Origin: Microvirga sp. 17 mud 1-3
Lineage (GTDB): Bacteria > Pseudomonadota > Alphaproteobacteria > Rhizobiales > Beijerinckiaceae
DNA length: 64,000 nt
Reading direction: 5' to 3'
Assembly (NCBI RefSeq): GCF_003151255.1
Contig: NZ_CP029481.1
Coordinates: 1,240,001 to 1,304,000 of the forward strand
The notes beneath the pieces were generated by a model. It saw nothing but the letters and a program-made list of their open reading frames with translations, was not told where the DNA came from and ran no database searches. This document shows, piece by piece, positions 39,459-47,224 of the stretch. Both the position numbers and the translations under genes were made by a program. Position 1 is the first letter of the stretch. Every line of letters starts with the position of its first letter.

Positions 39459-39534
39459 GGGCCTGTAGCTCAATGGTTAGAGCCGGCCGCTCATAACGGT
39501 CTGGTTGCAGGTTCGAGTCCTGCCAGGCCCACCA
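39459..39534 (+). tRNA. tRNA with anticodon CAT, probably tRNA-Ile2
   Basis: A complete cloverleaf folds: acceptor GGGCCTG/CAGGCCC, D stem GCTC/GAGC, anticodon stem GGCCG/CGGTC with loop CTCATAA (anticodon 39492-39494), T stem GCAGG/CCTGC with TTCGAGT, and an encoded CCA (39532-39534). CAT fits Met or, after lysidine modification, Ile-AUA. The AATGGTTA D-loop and CTCATAA loop resemble the E. coli ileX type, and initiator features are missing, so tRNA-Ile2 is favoured. It sits at the left edge of the accessory region. Confidence 0.93.
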
Positions 39535-39599
39535 CTTTCCATGGCCCGGGGGCTTTTTCTTTAGTTTCTAACCGTTTAGCAGGCGCTGTGCCGTTGAAC

Positions 39600-39825
39600 A
39601 TGAGTGGTCAAGTGGTCGCTTCCGCCAACCTCATGAGGGCCGCAGGAATGTGTGGCCTGTAGCGCGCAGTCGCCATTGAGGGGATGCCCTGGATCTCCTC
39701 GCGGAGCTGACCGGAATAAAGATGTGGCCCTGCAACTCATGCGCAAGCTGCTGGACCGGCCTGAATTGCGTCTCAGCTTAGGTTCCAATGATAAAGGCCC
39801 GCGGGATACCCTTGTGCTCGTTTAA
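39600..39825 (+). pseudogene. decayed fragment of an IS6-type transposase
   Basis: Two plus-strand frames hold pieces of one transposase. In the first (39651-39690) CGL-stop-RAVAIEG matches the family motif YLWRAVDxEG, with the Trp codon changed to TAG (39660-39662). In the second (39715-39780) NKDVALQLMRKLLDRPEL matches the RRNKDAALKLMRKLLKK segment, followed by a stop at 39823. A frameshift separates them. The N- and C-terminal parts and the terminal repeats are missing, so it is a relic. The match is from memory of the family. Confidence 0.5.
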
Positions 39826-39933
39826 TTATAGCACATAACAGGCTATCCGGCCGGGCGCGGGGAAGTCCTGGGTACGGTTAGATGCCCGAAGCAAGCGCGG
39901 GAAAAACGATGGCCGTTTCGGTCTGTGATGGGC

Positions 39934-40219
39934 GGCAGCTCCAGATCGTTGTTGAATCGAGTACCTTTTTCCCAGTCTCGTACGGGAGTGCCTAAATCAG
40001 GAGCTGCCCTATGCTGAAGCTGACGGTGAGTTGGGACGAGAACGGTCCCTTGTTGAAGACCGCAGAGGTTGAAAGCCCCCTATCGGGCCAGCGCTGGACC
40101 GCTCAGGTGAGCAACTGACGGCGGATGAAAAACGGGAATTGCTATCGGTCGCTCAGGTCCTGGCACGGCGAATTGCCGATCTGGCGGCGGAGGATACCTT
40201 CTTCAGCAACCCGCGCTAG
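39934..40219 (+). pseudogene. possible broken small gene with a hairpin over its ribosome site
   Basis: ATG 40011 has a good AGGAG (39999-40003) upstream and opens a 35-codon frame, MLKLTVSWDENGPLLKTAEV..., stopping at 40116. A second frame from about 40090 to the TAG at 40217 continues with a charged helical segment, GEQLTADEKRELLSVAQVLA, that reads like real protein. One frameshift would join them into about 65 residues. GGCAGCTCC (39934-39942) is the exact complement of GGAGCTGCC (40000-40008) and would mask the ribosome site. Family unknown. The rest of 39826-40362 shows nothing else. Confidence 0.3.
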
Positions 40220-40362
40220 CGGAAGTGGCTTTTTGCGATCTGAGCGGCATTTCAGGCTCAGAATTTTCGGATCGGCAAAGGCGCGTGGGCAGGCGTGATG
40301 ACTGAGGCTGACGCGATATCTCCGCGTTCAGTCACGCGCAGAAGCGGTGAGCATCCGATAGA

Positions 40363-40614
40363 TCAAGCTCCCGCAAGCTTCTGTTGCAGATAGCCAATTG
40401 CGCCGTTCAAGGTGATGAGCTTCGGATAGTCAAGCTCAGGGACGTTGACCCCGAGACGTTGGTGCAGGGCTGCGACCAGATTCAGGAAATCCATCGAGTC
40501 GATGTCGCATTCCTCTCGCAGATCGCCGTTCGGATTGATCGCCGCCACGTCGACGTCAGGGGCAATGCGCCTCAGTTCGTGTTGAATGATGGTGCGGATG
40601 TCGAGGTCTGTCAT
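40363..40614 (-). CDS. acyl carrier protein-like protein
   Basis: An 83-residue acidic four-helix protein with the phosphopantetheine attachment serine at residue 40 in DIDSMDF. It is a stand-alone carrier, distinct from the housekeeping AcpP (DSL motif). Its ATG overlaps the stop of the E2 gene by four bases, so it is translationally coupled to a 2-oxo acid dehydrogenase operon. That is unusual company: it might accept an acyl group made by the complex, or act as a carrier for lipoyl or octanoyl groups. Both ideas are inference. Confidence 0.83.
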   Translation of the reverse strand: MTDLDIRTIIQHELRRIAPDVDVAAINPNGDLREECDIDSMDFLNLVAALHQRLGVNVPELDYPKLITLNGAIGYLQQKLAGA

Positions 40615-41804
40615 AGGCTTTCCGGCTGCTGGAGAAGGCGCTCGATCTCGCAGAGGAGCAATGCACCGCGATGGCCATCGCTCACCCGATGGTCGGCCGC
40701 GAGCGTCATCGTCACGACTGGCCGGGGCATGATGGCGCCGTCATGGATCCAGGGACGCTCTATGACCTTGCCGAACCCGACGATGGCGACCTGCGGCGGA
40801 TAGATGACACCGAAGAGGGTCTCGACCCCTCGCTCACCGAGGCTGGATACCGTAATCGTCGGGTCTGCAATCTCGGAGCTGCGAAACCGCCCTGAGCGCA
40901 CGCGCCCGACGAGATCGCGCATTCCTGCCATGAGCTGGTCAAGCGGGAGGGTATTGGCATCGTGGATCGCAGGGGCGACAAGTCCGCCGCCCCGGATCGT
41001 AACGGCAAAGCCGACATGGACCGGGCTGCTGGGGCGGAAGGTCTGGTCCATGAAGAACCCGTTGAACTCGGGAAAGTGGCCGACCGCAAGGGCCGTAGCT
41101 TTGACGAACAGGGCGCCCAGGAGGAGACGCTGCTCCGGAGAGCGTTCGGCATTGACGTGGGCGACCCACGCCAGTGCTGCTCCCGCATCGGTCACATGCG
41201 AGAGATAATAGTGCGGGATCTCGCGTTTCGACCGGGCCATGGCTGCTGCAATGGCGCTGCGCATCTGCGCAATGCTGGAGGCCGCCTGCGGCTGAGCCTC
41301 CGCCCGAGCGCCTGTTGGCTGCGCAGCCTCGACATCGGCCAGAAGCACTGCTCCAGCAGGGCCGCTTCCTTTGATCCGGGAGAGATCGATGCCTTTCAGG
41401 CTCGCCAGCCGCCGGGCGGCGGGGGAGGCAAAAACGCGACCGAGAGCGCTGGCACCCGGAACGATGGCCGGAGGGGGCGTGAGGGGAGCTGCTGCCATCT
41501 CGCGGATTGCAGGTAGAGGCGGCCCTGGCTGCGCGGCCTCAACGGGGCTGGGACCAGCACCTGCAACTCCGGCCTCGTGGATCAGTGCGAGAGGCGTACC
41601 TACAGGCACGGTGGCGCCAGTCTCGACCAAGAGCCTTTCGAGGGTGCCCTCCTGGAATACCTCGATTTCGATGGCTCCTTTCTGCGTTTCTACGACTGCG
41701 ATGATGTCGCCCCGCTTCACGGCCGTGCCGGGCTTGACCAACCACTCGACGAGCGTTCCCGCCTCCATGTCGGCACCGAGCGACGGCATCAGGAACTCGC
41801 TCAT
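40611..41804 (-). CDS. dihydrolipoamide acyltransferase (E2) of a 2-oxo acid dehydrogenase complex
   Basis: A 397-residue E2 with one lipoyl domain (1-80, lipoyl lysine Lys42 in VETQKGAIE), a proline- and alanine-rich linker, a peripheral subunit-binding domain (FASPAARRLASLKGIDLSRI, about 145-180) and the acyltransferase domain with catalytic HRVSDG near the C-terminus. The lipoyl site QKG instead of DKA is seen in some pyruvate and acetoin E2 proteins. The frame is open far upstream into E1, but ATG 41804 with GGAGG before it is clear. It follows the E1 gene by ten bases and overlaps the ACP gene. No E3 gene is nearby. Confidence 0.9.
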   Translation of the reverse strand: MSEFLMPSLGADMEAGTLVEWLVKPGTAVKRGDIIAVVETQKGAIEIEVFQEGTLERLLVETGATVPVGTPLALIHEAGVAGAGPSPVEAAQPGPPLPAIREMAAAPLTPPPAIVPGASALGRVFASPAARRLASLKGIDLSRIKGSGPAGAVLLADVEAAQPTGARAEAQPQAASSIAQMRSAIAAAMARSKREIPHYYLSHVTDAGAALAWVAHVNAERSPEQRLLLGALFVKATALAVGHFPEFNGFFMDQTFRPSSPVHVGFAVTIRGGGLVAPAIHDANTLPLDQLMAGMRDLVGRVRSGRFRSSEIADPTITVSSLGERGVETLFGVIYPPQVAIVGFGKVIERPWIHDGAIMPRPVVTMTLAADHRVSDGHRGALLLCEIERLLQQPESL

Positions 41805-41814
41805 AGCGCCTCCA

Positions 41815-43815
41815 TCAGGACTTGCCGCGCACCGCCGCCCGTGCAGCCGCAACAATCTTCGCAGCCTGCGGGATGGAAGCCTCCTCGAGATGGCGCGGAT
41901 AGGGGATTGGCACCTCCTCGCTGCATATCCGGGCAATGGGTGCATCAAGCTCCCAAAAGGCCTGTTCCACAATGCGCATGCCGATCTCTGCGGCCAGGCT
42001 CCCACTGCGCCACCCTTCGTCGACGATGACCGCGCGGCGGGTCTTGGAAACTGATGCGATAAGGGTGCGGTCATCGAGAGGGCGAAGGGAGCGAAGATCG
42101 AGGACCTCCGCGTCAATGCCATCCTTGGCCAGGATCTCGGCGGCGTCCAGAGTTTTCCAAAGCGATCCGCCATACGTGATGAGGGAAATGTCACGCCCGG
42201 CTCGTCGAATGACGGCCTTGTCGATATCGACCGGTCCTGCATCTGCCGCCATCAGCCCTTTTTGATTGTAGAGCATGATGTTCTCAAAAATGAGAACCGG
42301 GTCGGGCTCCTGGAGCGCGGTCCATAGCATGCCGCGGGCGTCCTCGACGGTCGCCGGAGCGAGCACCCGGATTCCAGGGATGTGGGCATACCAGCCTTCA
42401 AGGCTGTGCGAATGCTGAGCCGCAAGCTGGCGTCCGGCGCCGGTTGCCATGCGAATGACGACGGGCACGCCGAACTGATTGCCTGACATATGCCGGATCG
42501 TTGCCGCCGTGTTGAGAATCTGGTCGAGAGCGAGCATGCTGAAGTTGCAGGTCATGAGCTCGACCACCGGACGCAGGCCAGCCATGGCGGCTCCGATGCC
42601 GATGCCCGTGAAACCGGATTCAGACAAGGGTGTATCGCGGATGCGCTCGGGACCGAACTCCGCAAGGAGCCCTTTGCTGACCGCATAGCAGCCGCCATAA
42701 TGGGCCACATCCTCTCCCATCAGGAAGACACGCTCGTCGCGCTGCAGGGCATCGCGGATCGCCTCGCGGACAGCCTCGCGATAGGTCGTCTCGACAGAAG
42801 GTTTGTCTGTTGCAGGCGCGCGCTCAGGAGGGGAGGGGCGGTCAGGAGCATAGACATAACGGGTGAGGTTCTCGACGGGCTCCCAGGTGCCCGCCTCGGC
42901 GACAGCGACCGCGGCGTCGATCTCGGCAGCGACCTCATTCTCAATTCGGTTCAGGTCTTCGGGGTGTGCCAGCCCGTTCTGCTCGAGCCAGCCCTGGAAG
43001 CGGACGATCGGGCCCTTTTTGCGCCAGGCCTCAACCTCATCCTTGCTACGGTAGAGCTGAGCGTCGAACATCGAATGGGCACGGAAGCGATAGGTGCGGC
43101 ATTCGAGAAAGTACGGCTGTCCCGTCGCACGGACTGTATAGATGGCGCGCCGGGCGGCCGCTTCGACGGCAACTACGTCCATACCGTCCACCGCTTCCGA
43201 CGCGATCCTGTAGCTTTGCGCCTTGCGGTGAATGTCGGTCTCCGCCTCTGAGATCTCCAGGGCGGTTCCCATGGCGTAGAGATTGTTCTCGCATACGAAC
43301 AGAACCGGCACGTTCCAGAGAGCCGCCAGATTGAGGCTCTCATGAAACTCACCCTCGGCGACGGCGCCCTCCCCAAAGAAGCAGACGGTCACATGGTCCA
43401 GGTGATGTATCTTGTCTGCCAGGGCGAGGCCCACGGCGAGGGGGAGCCCGCCGCCCACGATGGCATTGCCTCCATAGAAGTTAGTGTCACGGTGGAACAG
43501 ATGCATGGAGCCGCCGCGGCCGCCGCTGCAGCCCTCCCGTTTGCCGTACATTTCCGCCAGGGCTGCTGCCATAGGGACGCCGCGGACCAGGGCGTGACCA
43601 TGCTCGCGATAGGTGGCGACGACGCGGTCCCGCTTTTCGAGGACGGGGATGATGCCGACCGCGACGGCCTCCTCGCCATCGTAAAGGTGCAGAAAGCCCC
43701 GGATCTTCTCCTGCGTATAGAGCTCGGCGCACTTGTCCTCGAACCGGCGAATCCGGACCATCTGCTTGAGCAGTTCGAGCTCATGGGTGCGGGAAAGTCG
43801 CGGCTTCGAGATCAC
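41815..43815 (-). CDS. fused E1 alpha/beta component of a 2-oxo acid dehydrogenase
   Basis: A 666-residue thiamine-diphosphate enzyme that carries both E1 halves in one chain. Residues about 10-320 equal E1 alpha ([22 protein letters not shown] and the ThDP motif [16 protein letters not shown]...NN). Residues about 340-660 equal E1 beta ([37 protein letters not shown] and [11 protein letters not shown]). Most pyruvate-type E1 enzymes keep these as two genes. Pyruvate is the likely substrate, with acetoin or a branched-chain acid possible. It starts five bases after the stop of the acetyl-CoA synthetase-like gene. Confidence 0.9.
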   Translation of the reverse strand: MISKPRLSRTHELELLKQMVRIRRFEDKCAELYTQEKIRGFLHLYDGEEAVAVGIIPVLEKRDRVVATYREHGHALVRGVPMAAALAEMYGKREGCSGGRGGSMHLFHRDTNFYGGNAIVGGGLPLAVGLALADKIHHLDHVTVCFFGEGAVAEGEFHESLNLAALWNVPVLFVCENNLYAMGTALEISEAETDIHRKAQSYRIASEAVDGMDVVAVEAAARRAIYTVRATGQPYFLECRTYRFRAHSMFDAQLYRSKDEVEAWRKKGPIVRFQGWLEQNGLAHPEDLNRIENEVAAEIDAAVAVAEAGTWEPVENLTRYVYAPDRPSPPERAPATDKPSVETTYREAVREAIRDALQRDERVFLMGEDVAHYGGCYAVSKGLLAEFGPERIRDTPLSESGFTGIGIGAAMAGLRPVVELMTCNFSMLALDQILNTAATIRHMSGNQFGVPVVIRMATGAGRQLAAQHSHSLEGWYAHIPGIRVLAPATVEDARGMLWTALQEPDPVLIFENIMLYNQKGLMAADAGPVDIDKAVIRRAGRDISLITYGGSLWKTLDAAEILAKDGIDAEVLDLRSLRPLDDRTLIASVSKTRRAVIVDEGWRSGSLAAEIGMRIVEQAFWELDAPIARICSEEVPIPYPRHLEEASIPQAAKIVAAARAAVRGKS

Positions 43816-43820
43816 GTCCG

Positions 43821-45575
43821 TTATCGCTCCTCGCTCTCAAGGGTGGAAGTGTCGCCTTCCGGCAGGCCGAGCTCGCGCGCCTTCAGCAGGCGGCGCATGA
43901 TTTTGCCGCTGCGGGTCTTCGGCAGGTTCTGTCGAAAGGCAATTTCTTTGGGGGCGACTGCCGGGCCAAGCTTCTTGCGGGCATGGCCGAGAAGGTCCAT
44001 GCGGAGCTCCTCGCTTGTCGCAAACCCCGCCTTGAGGGCGACAAAGGCCTTCACGGTTTCACCGGCGACAGGATCCGGAATGCCAATCACGCCGACCTCT
44101 GCGACCGCCGGATGTTCCATCAGGGCACTCTCGACTTCGAACGGTCCGATCAGATGGCCGGCGCTCTTGATCATGTCATCGGCCCGCCCGACGAACCAAT
44201 AGTAGCCGTCCGCCCCGCGCATCGCGAGATCGCCGGAGAGATACCAGTCGTCCACGAAGCATTTGCGGTAGCGCTCCTCCTCATGGAGATAGGCCCGCAT
44301 CATCGAGGGCCAGCCAGGTCGCAAAGCCAGTTCGCCGACCGTTGACGGAGCGGAGATTTCGCGGATATGCCCGTCCCGCTTCTCAACAATGCCCGCCGCC
44401 ACACCGGGAAGGGGTTTGCCCATGGAGCCGGGATGGACATCCATCGCCTGGTAGTTAGCGATCATGATGCCGCCGGTCTCCGTCTGCCACCAGTTGTCAT
44501 GGAAAGGCTTCCCGAAAGTTTGCGCGGACCAGACGACAGCCTCCGGATTGAGAGGCTCGCCGACGCTGGCCATGTACCGGAGATGGGAGAGATCGAAGCG
44601 CCGCGCGAACTCGCTTCCGACCTTCATGAGCATGCGGATCGCCGTCGGTGCTGTATACCAGACGCTGACTTTCTGATCCTGCAGGATTCGGTACCACCGT
44701 TCGGCATCGAACTCGGCCTGATCCACGATCATTGTCGTACCGTTCGTCAGCGGTGAGATGATGCCGTAGGACGTGCCGGTGACCCAGCCAGGGTCGGCCG
44801 TGCACCAGAAAATGTCGTCGGTATGGAGATCGAGCGCGAATTGTCCGGTAATGTGATGGGCGATCACGGCCGCATGCACGTGCACGGCCCCCTTAGGCCG
44901 GCCAGTTGTGCCGCTGGTGAAGTGAAGGAGGGCCATATCCTCTGGCGCCGTGCGCTCGATGTTGAAGTGATCGGAGGCCCTGTTCATCAGTCCTGCGAGG
45001 CCATGAATCCCAAGGGTCCCTGTATCACCCCCGTCGATGAGGATGACATGACGGAGGCTGTCGAGGTGGCTGTGCCACGGTGCAATTTTGCGGCGATAGA
45101 AATGGTCGGTGGTAACGAGCAGCTTCGCTTCGCCGATGCTCATGCGAGCTTTGATGGGCTCGGGCCCGAAGGCGGAAAAGAGGGGGCAAAAAACCGCCCC
45201 AGCCTTCAGGGATCCCAGAGCCGCGACATACAGTTCGGGAACACGCCCCAGGAGGCAGTAAACGCGGTCGCCCTTGGCGATATCGAGAGAACGAAGAATG
45301 TTGGCGAATCTGCTGGTCAGCCGCTGCAGATCGCCGTAGGTGAAGTTACGGATAGTATCATCCTGGCCGATCCAGCGAAGGGCGATTTTGTCGCCCAGGC
45401 CATGTGCGACGTGTCGGTCGACCGCTTCATAGGCGATGTTCAGTCCGCCACCGGGCAAACCGTCGAGAAGCGCGCGCGCCTGGTCCCACGAGAAGTCAGC
45501 GACCGCGCGATCATAGTCGCGCAGGTTTGAGAGAGCGATTTCTTCGGGACGCTTTCGAATAGAATCCCAGGGCAT
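43821..45575 (-). CDS. acsA: acetyl-CoA synthetase-like acyl-CoA ligase
   Basis: A 584-residue ANL-superfamily ligase of the AcsA type, shorter than the 650-residue Acs. The AMP motif [17 protein letters not shown], the substrate-pocket [10 protein letters not shown] and the C-terminal [11 protein letters not shown], whose lysine is subject to acetylation in the family, are all present. It makes acetyl-CoA from acetate. The ATG at 45575 has GGAGG upstream; the frame is open to 45632. It is the first gene of acsA-E1-E2-ACP. A FixK/FNR-type box (45632-45645) lies 57-70 bases upstream, with a GAATTT -10-like hexamer at 45604-45609 in the right place for class II activation. Confidence 0.88.
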   Translation of the reverse strand: MPWDSIRKRPEEIALSNLRDYDRAVADFSWDQARALLDGLPGGGLNIAYEAVDRHVAHGLGDKIALRWIGQDDTIRNFTYGDLQRLTSRFANILRSLDIAKGDRVYCLLGRVPELYVAALGSLKAGAVFCPLFSAFGPEPIKARMSIGEAKLLVTTDHFYRRKIAPWHSHLDSLRHVILIDGGDTGTLGIHGLAGLMNRASDHFNIERTAPEDMALLHFTSGTTGRPKGAVHVHAAVIAHHITGQFALDLHTDDIFWCTADPGWVTGTSYGIISPLTNGTTMIVDQAEFDAERWYRILQDQKVSVWYTAPTAIRMLMKVGSEFARRFDLSHLRYMASVGEPLNPEAVVWSAQTFGKPFHDNWWQTETGGIMIANYQAMDVHPGSMGKPLPGVAAGIVEKRDGHIREISAPSTVGELALRPGWPSMMRAYLHEEERYRKCFVDDWYLSGDLAMRGADGYYWFVGRADDMIKSAGHLIGPFEVESALMEHPAVAEVGVIGIPDPVAGETVKAFVALKAGFATSEELRMDLLGHARKKLGPAVAPKEIAFRQNLPKTRSGKIMRRLLKARELGLPEGDTSTLESEER

Positions 45576-45631
45576 TCCGCCTCCGCAGGTGCGCAACTTT
45601 GCAAAATTCTCGCAAAAGCTGCGGCCGATCA

Positions 45632-45645
45632 TTGAGAATGGTCAA
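45632..45645. promoter_or_regulatory. FNR/FixK-type box in the acsA/fdsB divergent promoter
   Basis: TTGAGAATGGTCAA is an exact TTGA-N6-TCAA palindrome. Its centre (45638.5) is about 41 bases from a predicted acsA start site and 146 bases from the formate dehydrogenase start codon, so it may serve one or both genes. Confidence 0.6.
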
Positions 45646-45784
45646 TGATGGGATGCCTGTAGGACTTCACCATGCGTCCGCCACCCGACCGGGACTGCGG
45701 TTCATAACCTTGGCCGGTCTTAGAAAAGGCGTACCCAGTGGGTCGAAACGGGCAATCTAGCCGCGTCGGCAGTCGGTGCCCGAC

Positions 45785-47224
45785 ATGAGTGAACAGCCGA
45801 GACATGCTCGCGTAGGTTCGTTCTATCATCTCGCAGACGTCTCACTCGAGGGACGCTCCTGCTGCGGGCTCGCGTGTTTCGCCGCCCGCGCCGATGATTT
45901 GAGCCGGTGGACGACCGCGGCCGAAGCTACCCCTTCCGTTTATTGTCTCGGAAAGTGTTACGCTGGACCCAGTACGGCGAGCCAGGATCTCCGTCCGCAC
46001 ATTGCCGTCTGCACCAGCCGGACCGTGCTCCTCGGCAATGTCATCAAGGGTGGTCTGCGCAACTTTGCGGCCTATTGCGGCGCGGGAGGAGGAACCGCGT
46101 GGGCGAAGGCCCAGATGATGGCGCCGGCTGAGCTGGTGGGTCTCATTGAAAAATCCGGGCTGCGTGGGCGTGGCGGTGCCGGCTTTCCATCTGGCCGCAA
46201 ATGGCAAGCGGTAGCGTCGCATGCGAGTGTCCTGAAATACCTGGTGGTCAACGCCGATGAAGGCGACCCTGGCGCATTTTCCGACCGCTTCCTGCTTGAG
46301 GATGATCCGTTCCGTATGATCGAAGCCGCGATGATCGCGGCACGTGCGGTTGGAGCAACGCAAGGCTACGTCTACCTGCGCAAGGAATACCCGGATGCGG
46401 CGGGAATTCTGCGCGACGCTCTTCAGCAAGCCAAGAGCGCGGGTTGGCTGGGAGCCGGGTTTGACATGGCATTGGTGGTGGGCGAGGGGAGCTACGTCTG
46501 TGGCGAAGAAACCGCAATGCTGAACGCGCTCGAAGGGCGTCGACCGGAGGTGCGCGTACGGCCGCCGCAAATTTCAGAGCGCGGCTTGTACGGTGCACCG
46601 ACCCTTGTGCACAACGTCGAGACGCTCTGCGCCGTACCATGGATCGTCGAACAGGGTGCGGATGCATATGCGGCTCTCGGCTTTTCCAAAAGCCGGGGCA
46701 CCAAGCTGTTGTCGCTCAACTCTCTCTTTCGTCGGCCTGGCCTGTATGAGGTTGAATTCGGCATTTCACTTGCCGATCTCTGTGAGAACCTTGGCGGGGG
46801 GCTGCGCCGGGGGAAGCTGAAAGGACTCATGATCGGTGGTCCGCTTGCCGGCATCGTCCCGCCCGATCTTCTGGACACAAGGCTCGGCTATGAAGAACTG
46901 CAGGCCATCGGCTGTGCGGTTGGGCATGGCGGGATCATTGCGTTTGCCGACGACACGCCCCTGGCCGCCATCATGAGCGAAGTGTTTCGTTTCGGCGCAT
47001 ATGAATCGTGCGGCAAGTGTACCCCGTGCCGGCAAGGCACGCCTGTTCTCGCCGAGGCCTTCAAGAGTTTGGCGCAGGGCCGGAGGATTAACCGCCAAGA
47101 CTATGCTGCACTGATCGACGTGCTTGCTGCTACCAGTCTGTGCGGCCACGGGCGAGGATTGGCTGAGTTCGCCTCCGCGGTCGAACGGCATTATGGCGAG
47201 GAGTTGGCGTCGTGCTTCGCCTGA
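45785..47224 (+). CDS. fdsB: NAD-dependent formate dehydrogenase, NADH-binding (NuoEF-like) subunit
   Basis: A 479-residue flavoprotein. The N-terminal NuoE-like thioredoxin domain keeps all four [2Fe-2S] cysteines (Cys26, Cys31, Cys54, Cys58). The NuoF part carries the FMN/NADH motifs GRGGAGFPSGRKW, NADEGDPGAFSDR and GEGSYVCGEETAMLNALEG, and a [4Fe-4S] set ESCGKCTPCRQG plus a later Cys in TSLCGHG. It passes electrons from the formate site to NAD+. A GTG at 45776 is also in frame; the ribosome site is weak. The next gene overlaps it by 13 bases. No separate FdsG gene is present; the NuoE-like domain may replace it. Confidence 0.87.
   Translation: MSEQPRHARVGSFYHLADVSLEGRSCCGLACFAARADDLSRWTTAAEATPSVYCLGKCYAGPSTASQDLRPHIAVCTSRTVLLGNVIKGGLRNFAAYCGAGGGTAWAKAQMMAPAELVGLIEKSGLRGRGGAGFPSGRKWQAVASHASVLKYLVVNADEGDPGAFSDRFLLEDDPFRMIEAAMIAARAVGATQGYVYLRKEYPDAAGILRDALQQAKSAGWLGAGFDMALVVGEGSYVCGEETAMLNALEGRRPEVRVRPPQISERGLYGAPTLVHNVETLCAVPWIVEQGADAYAALGFSKSRGTKLLSLNSLFRRPGLYEVEFGISLADLCENLGGGLRRGKLKGLMIGGPLAGIVPPDLLDTRLGYEELQAIGCAVGHGGIIAFADDTPLAAIMSEVFRFGAYESCGKCTPCRQGTPVLAEAFKSLAQGRRINRQDYAALIDVLAATSLCGHGRGLAEFASAVERHYGEELASCFA

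Noticed and set aside
39459..39534. Initiator or elongator tRNA-Met reading of the CAT-anticodon tRNA
   Set aside because: No initiator features, such as the C1-A72 mismatch, are present, and the D-arm resembles tRNA-Ile2. The Met reading remains a minor possibility for the elongator form.
39576..39788. Minus-strand frame of 70 codons
   Set aside because: It lies opposite the IS6 transposase relic, which explains the sequence better, and it has no family features.
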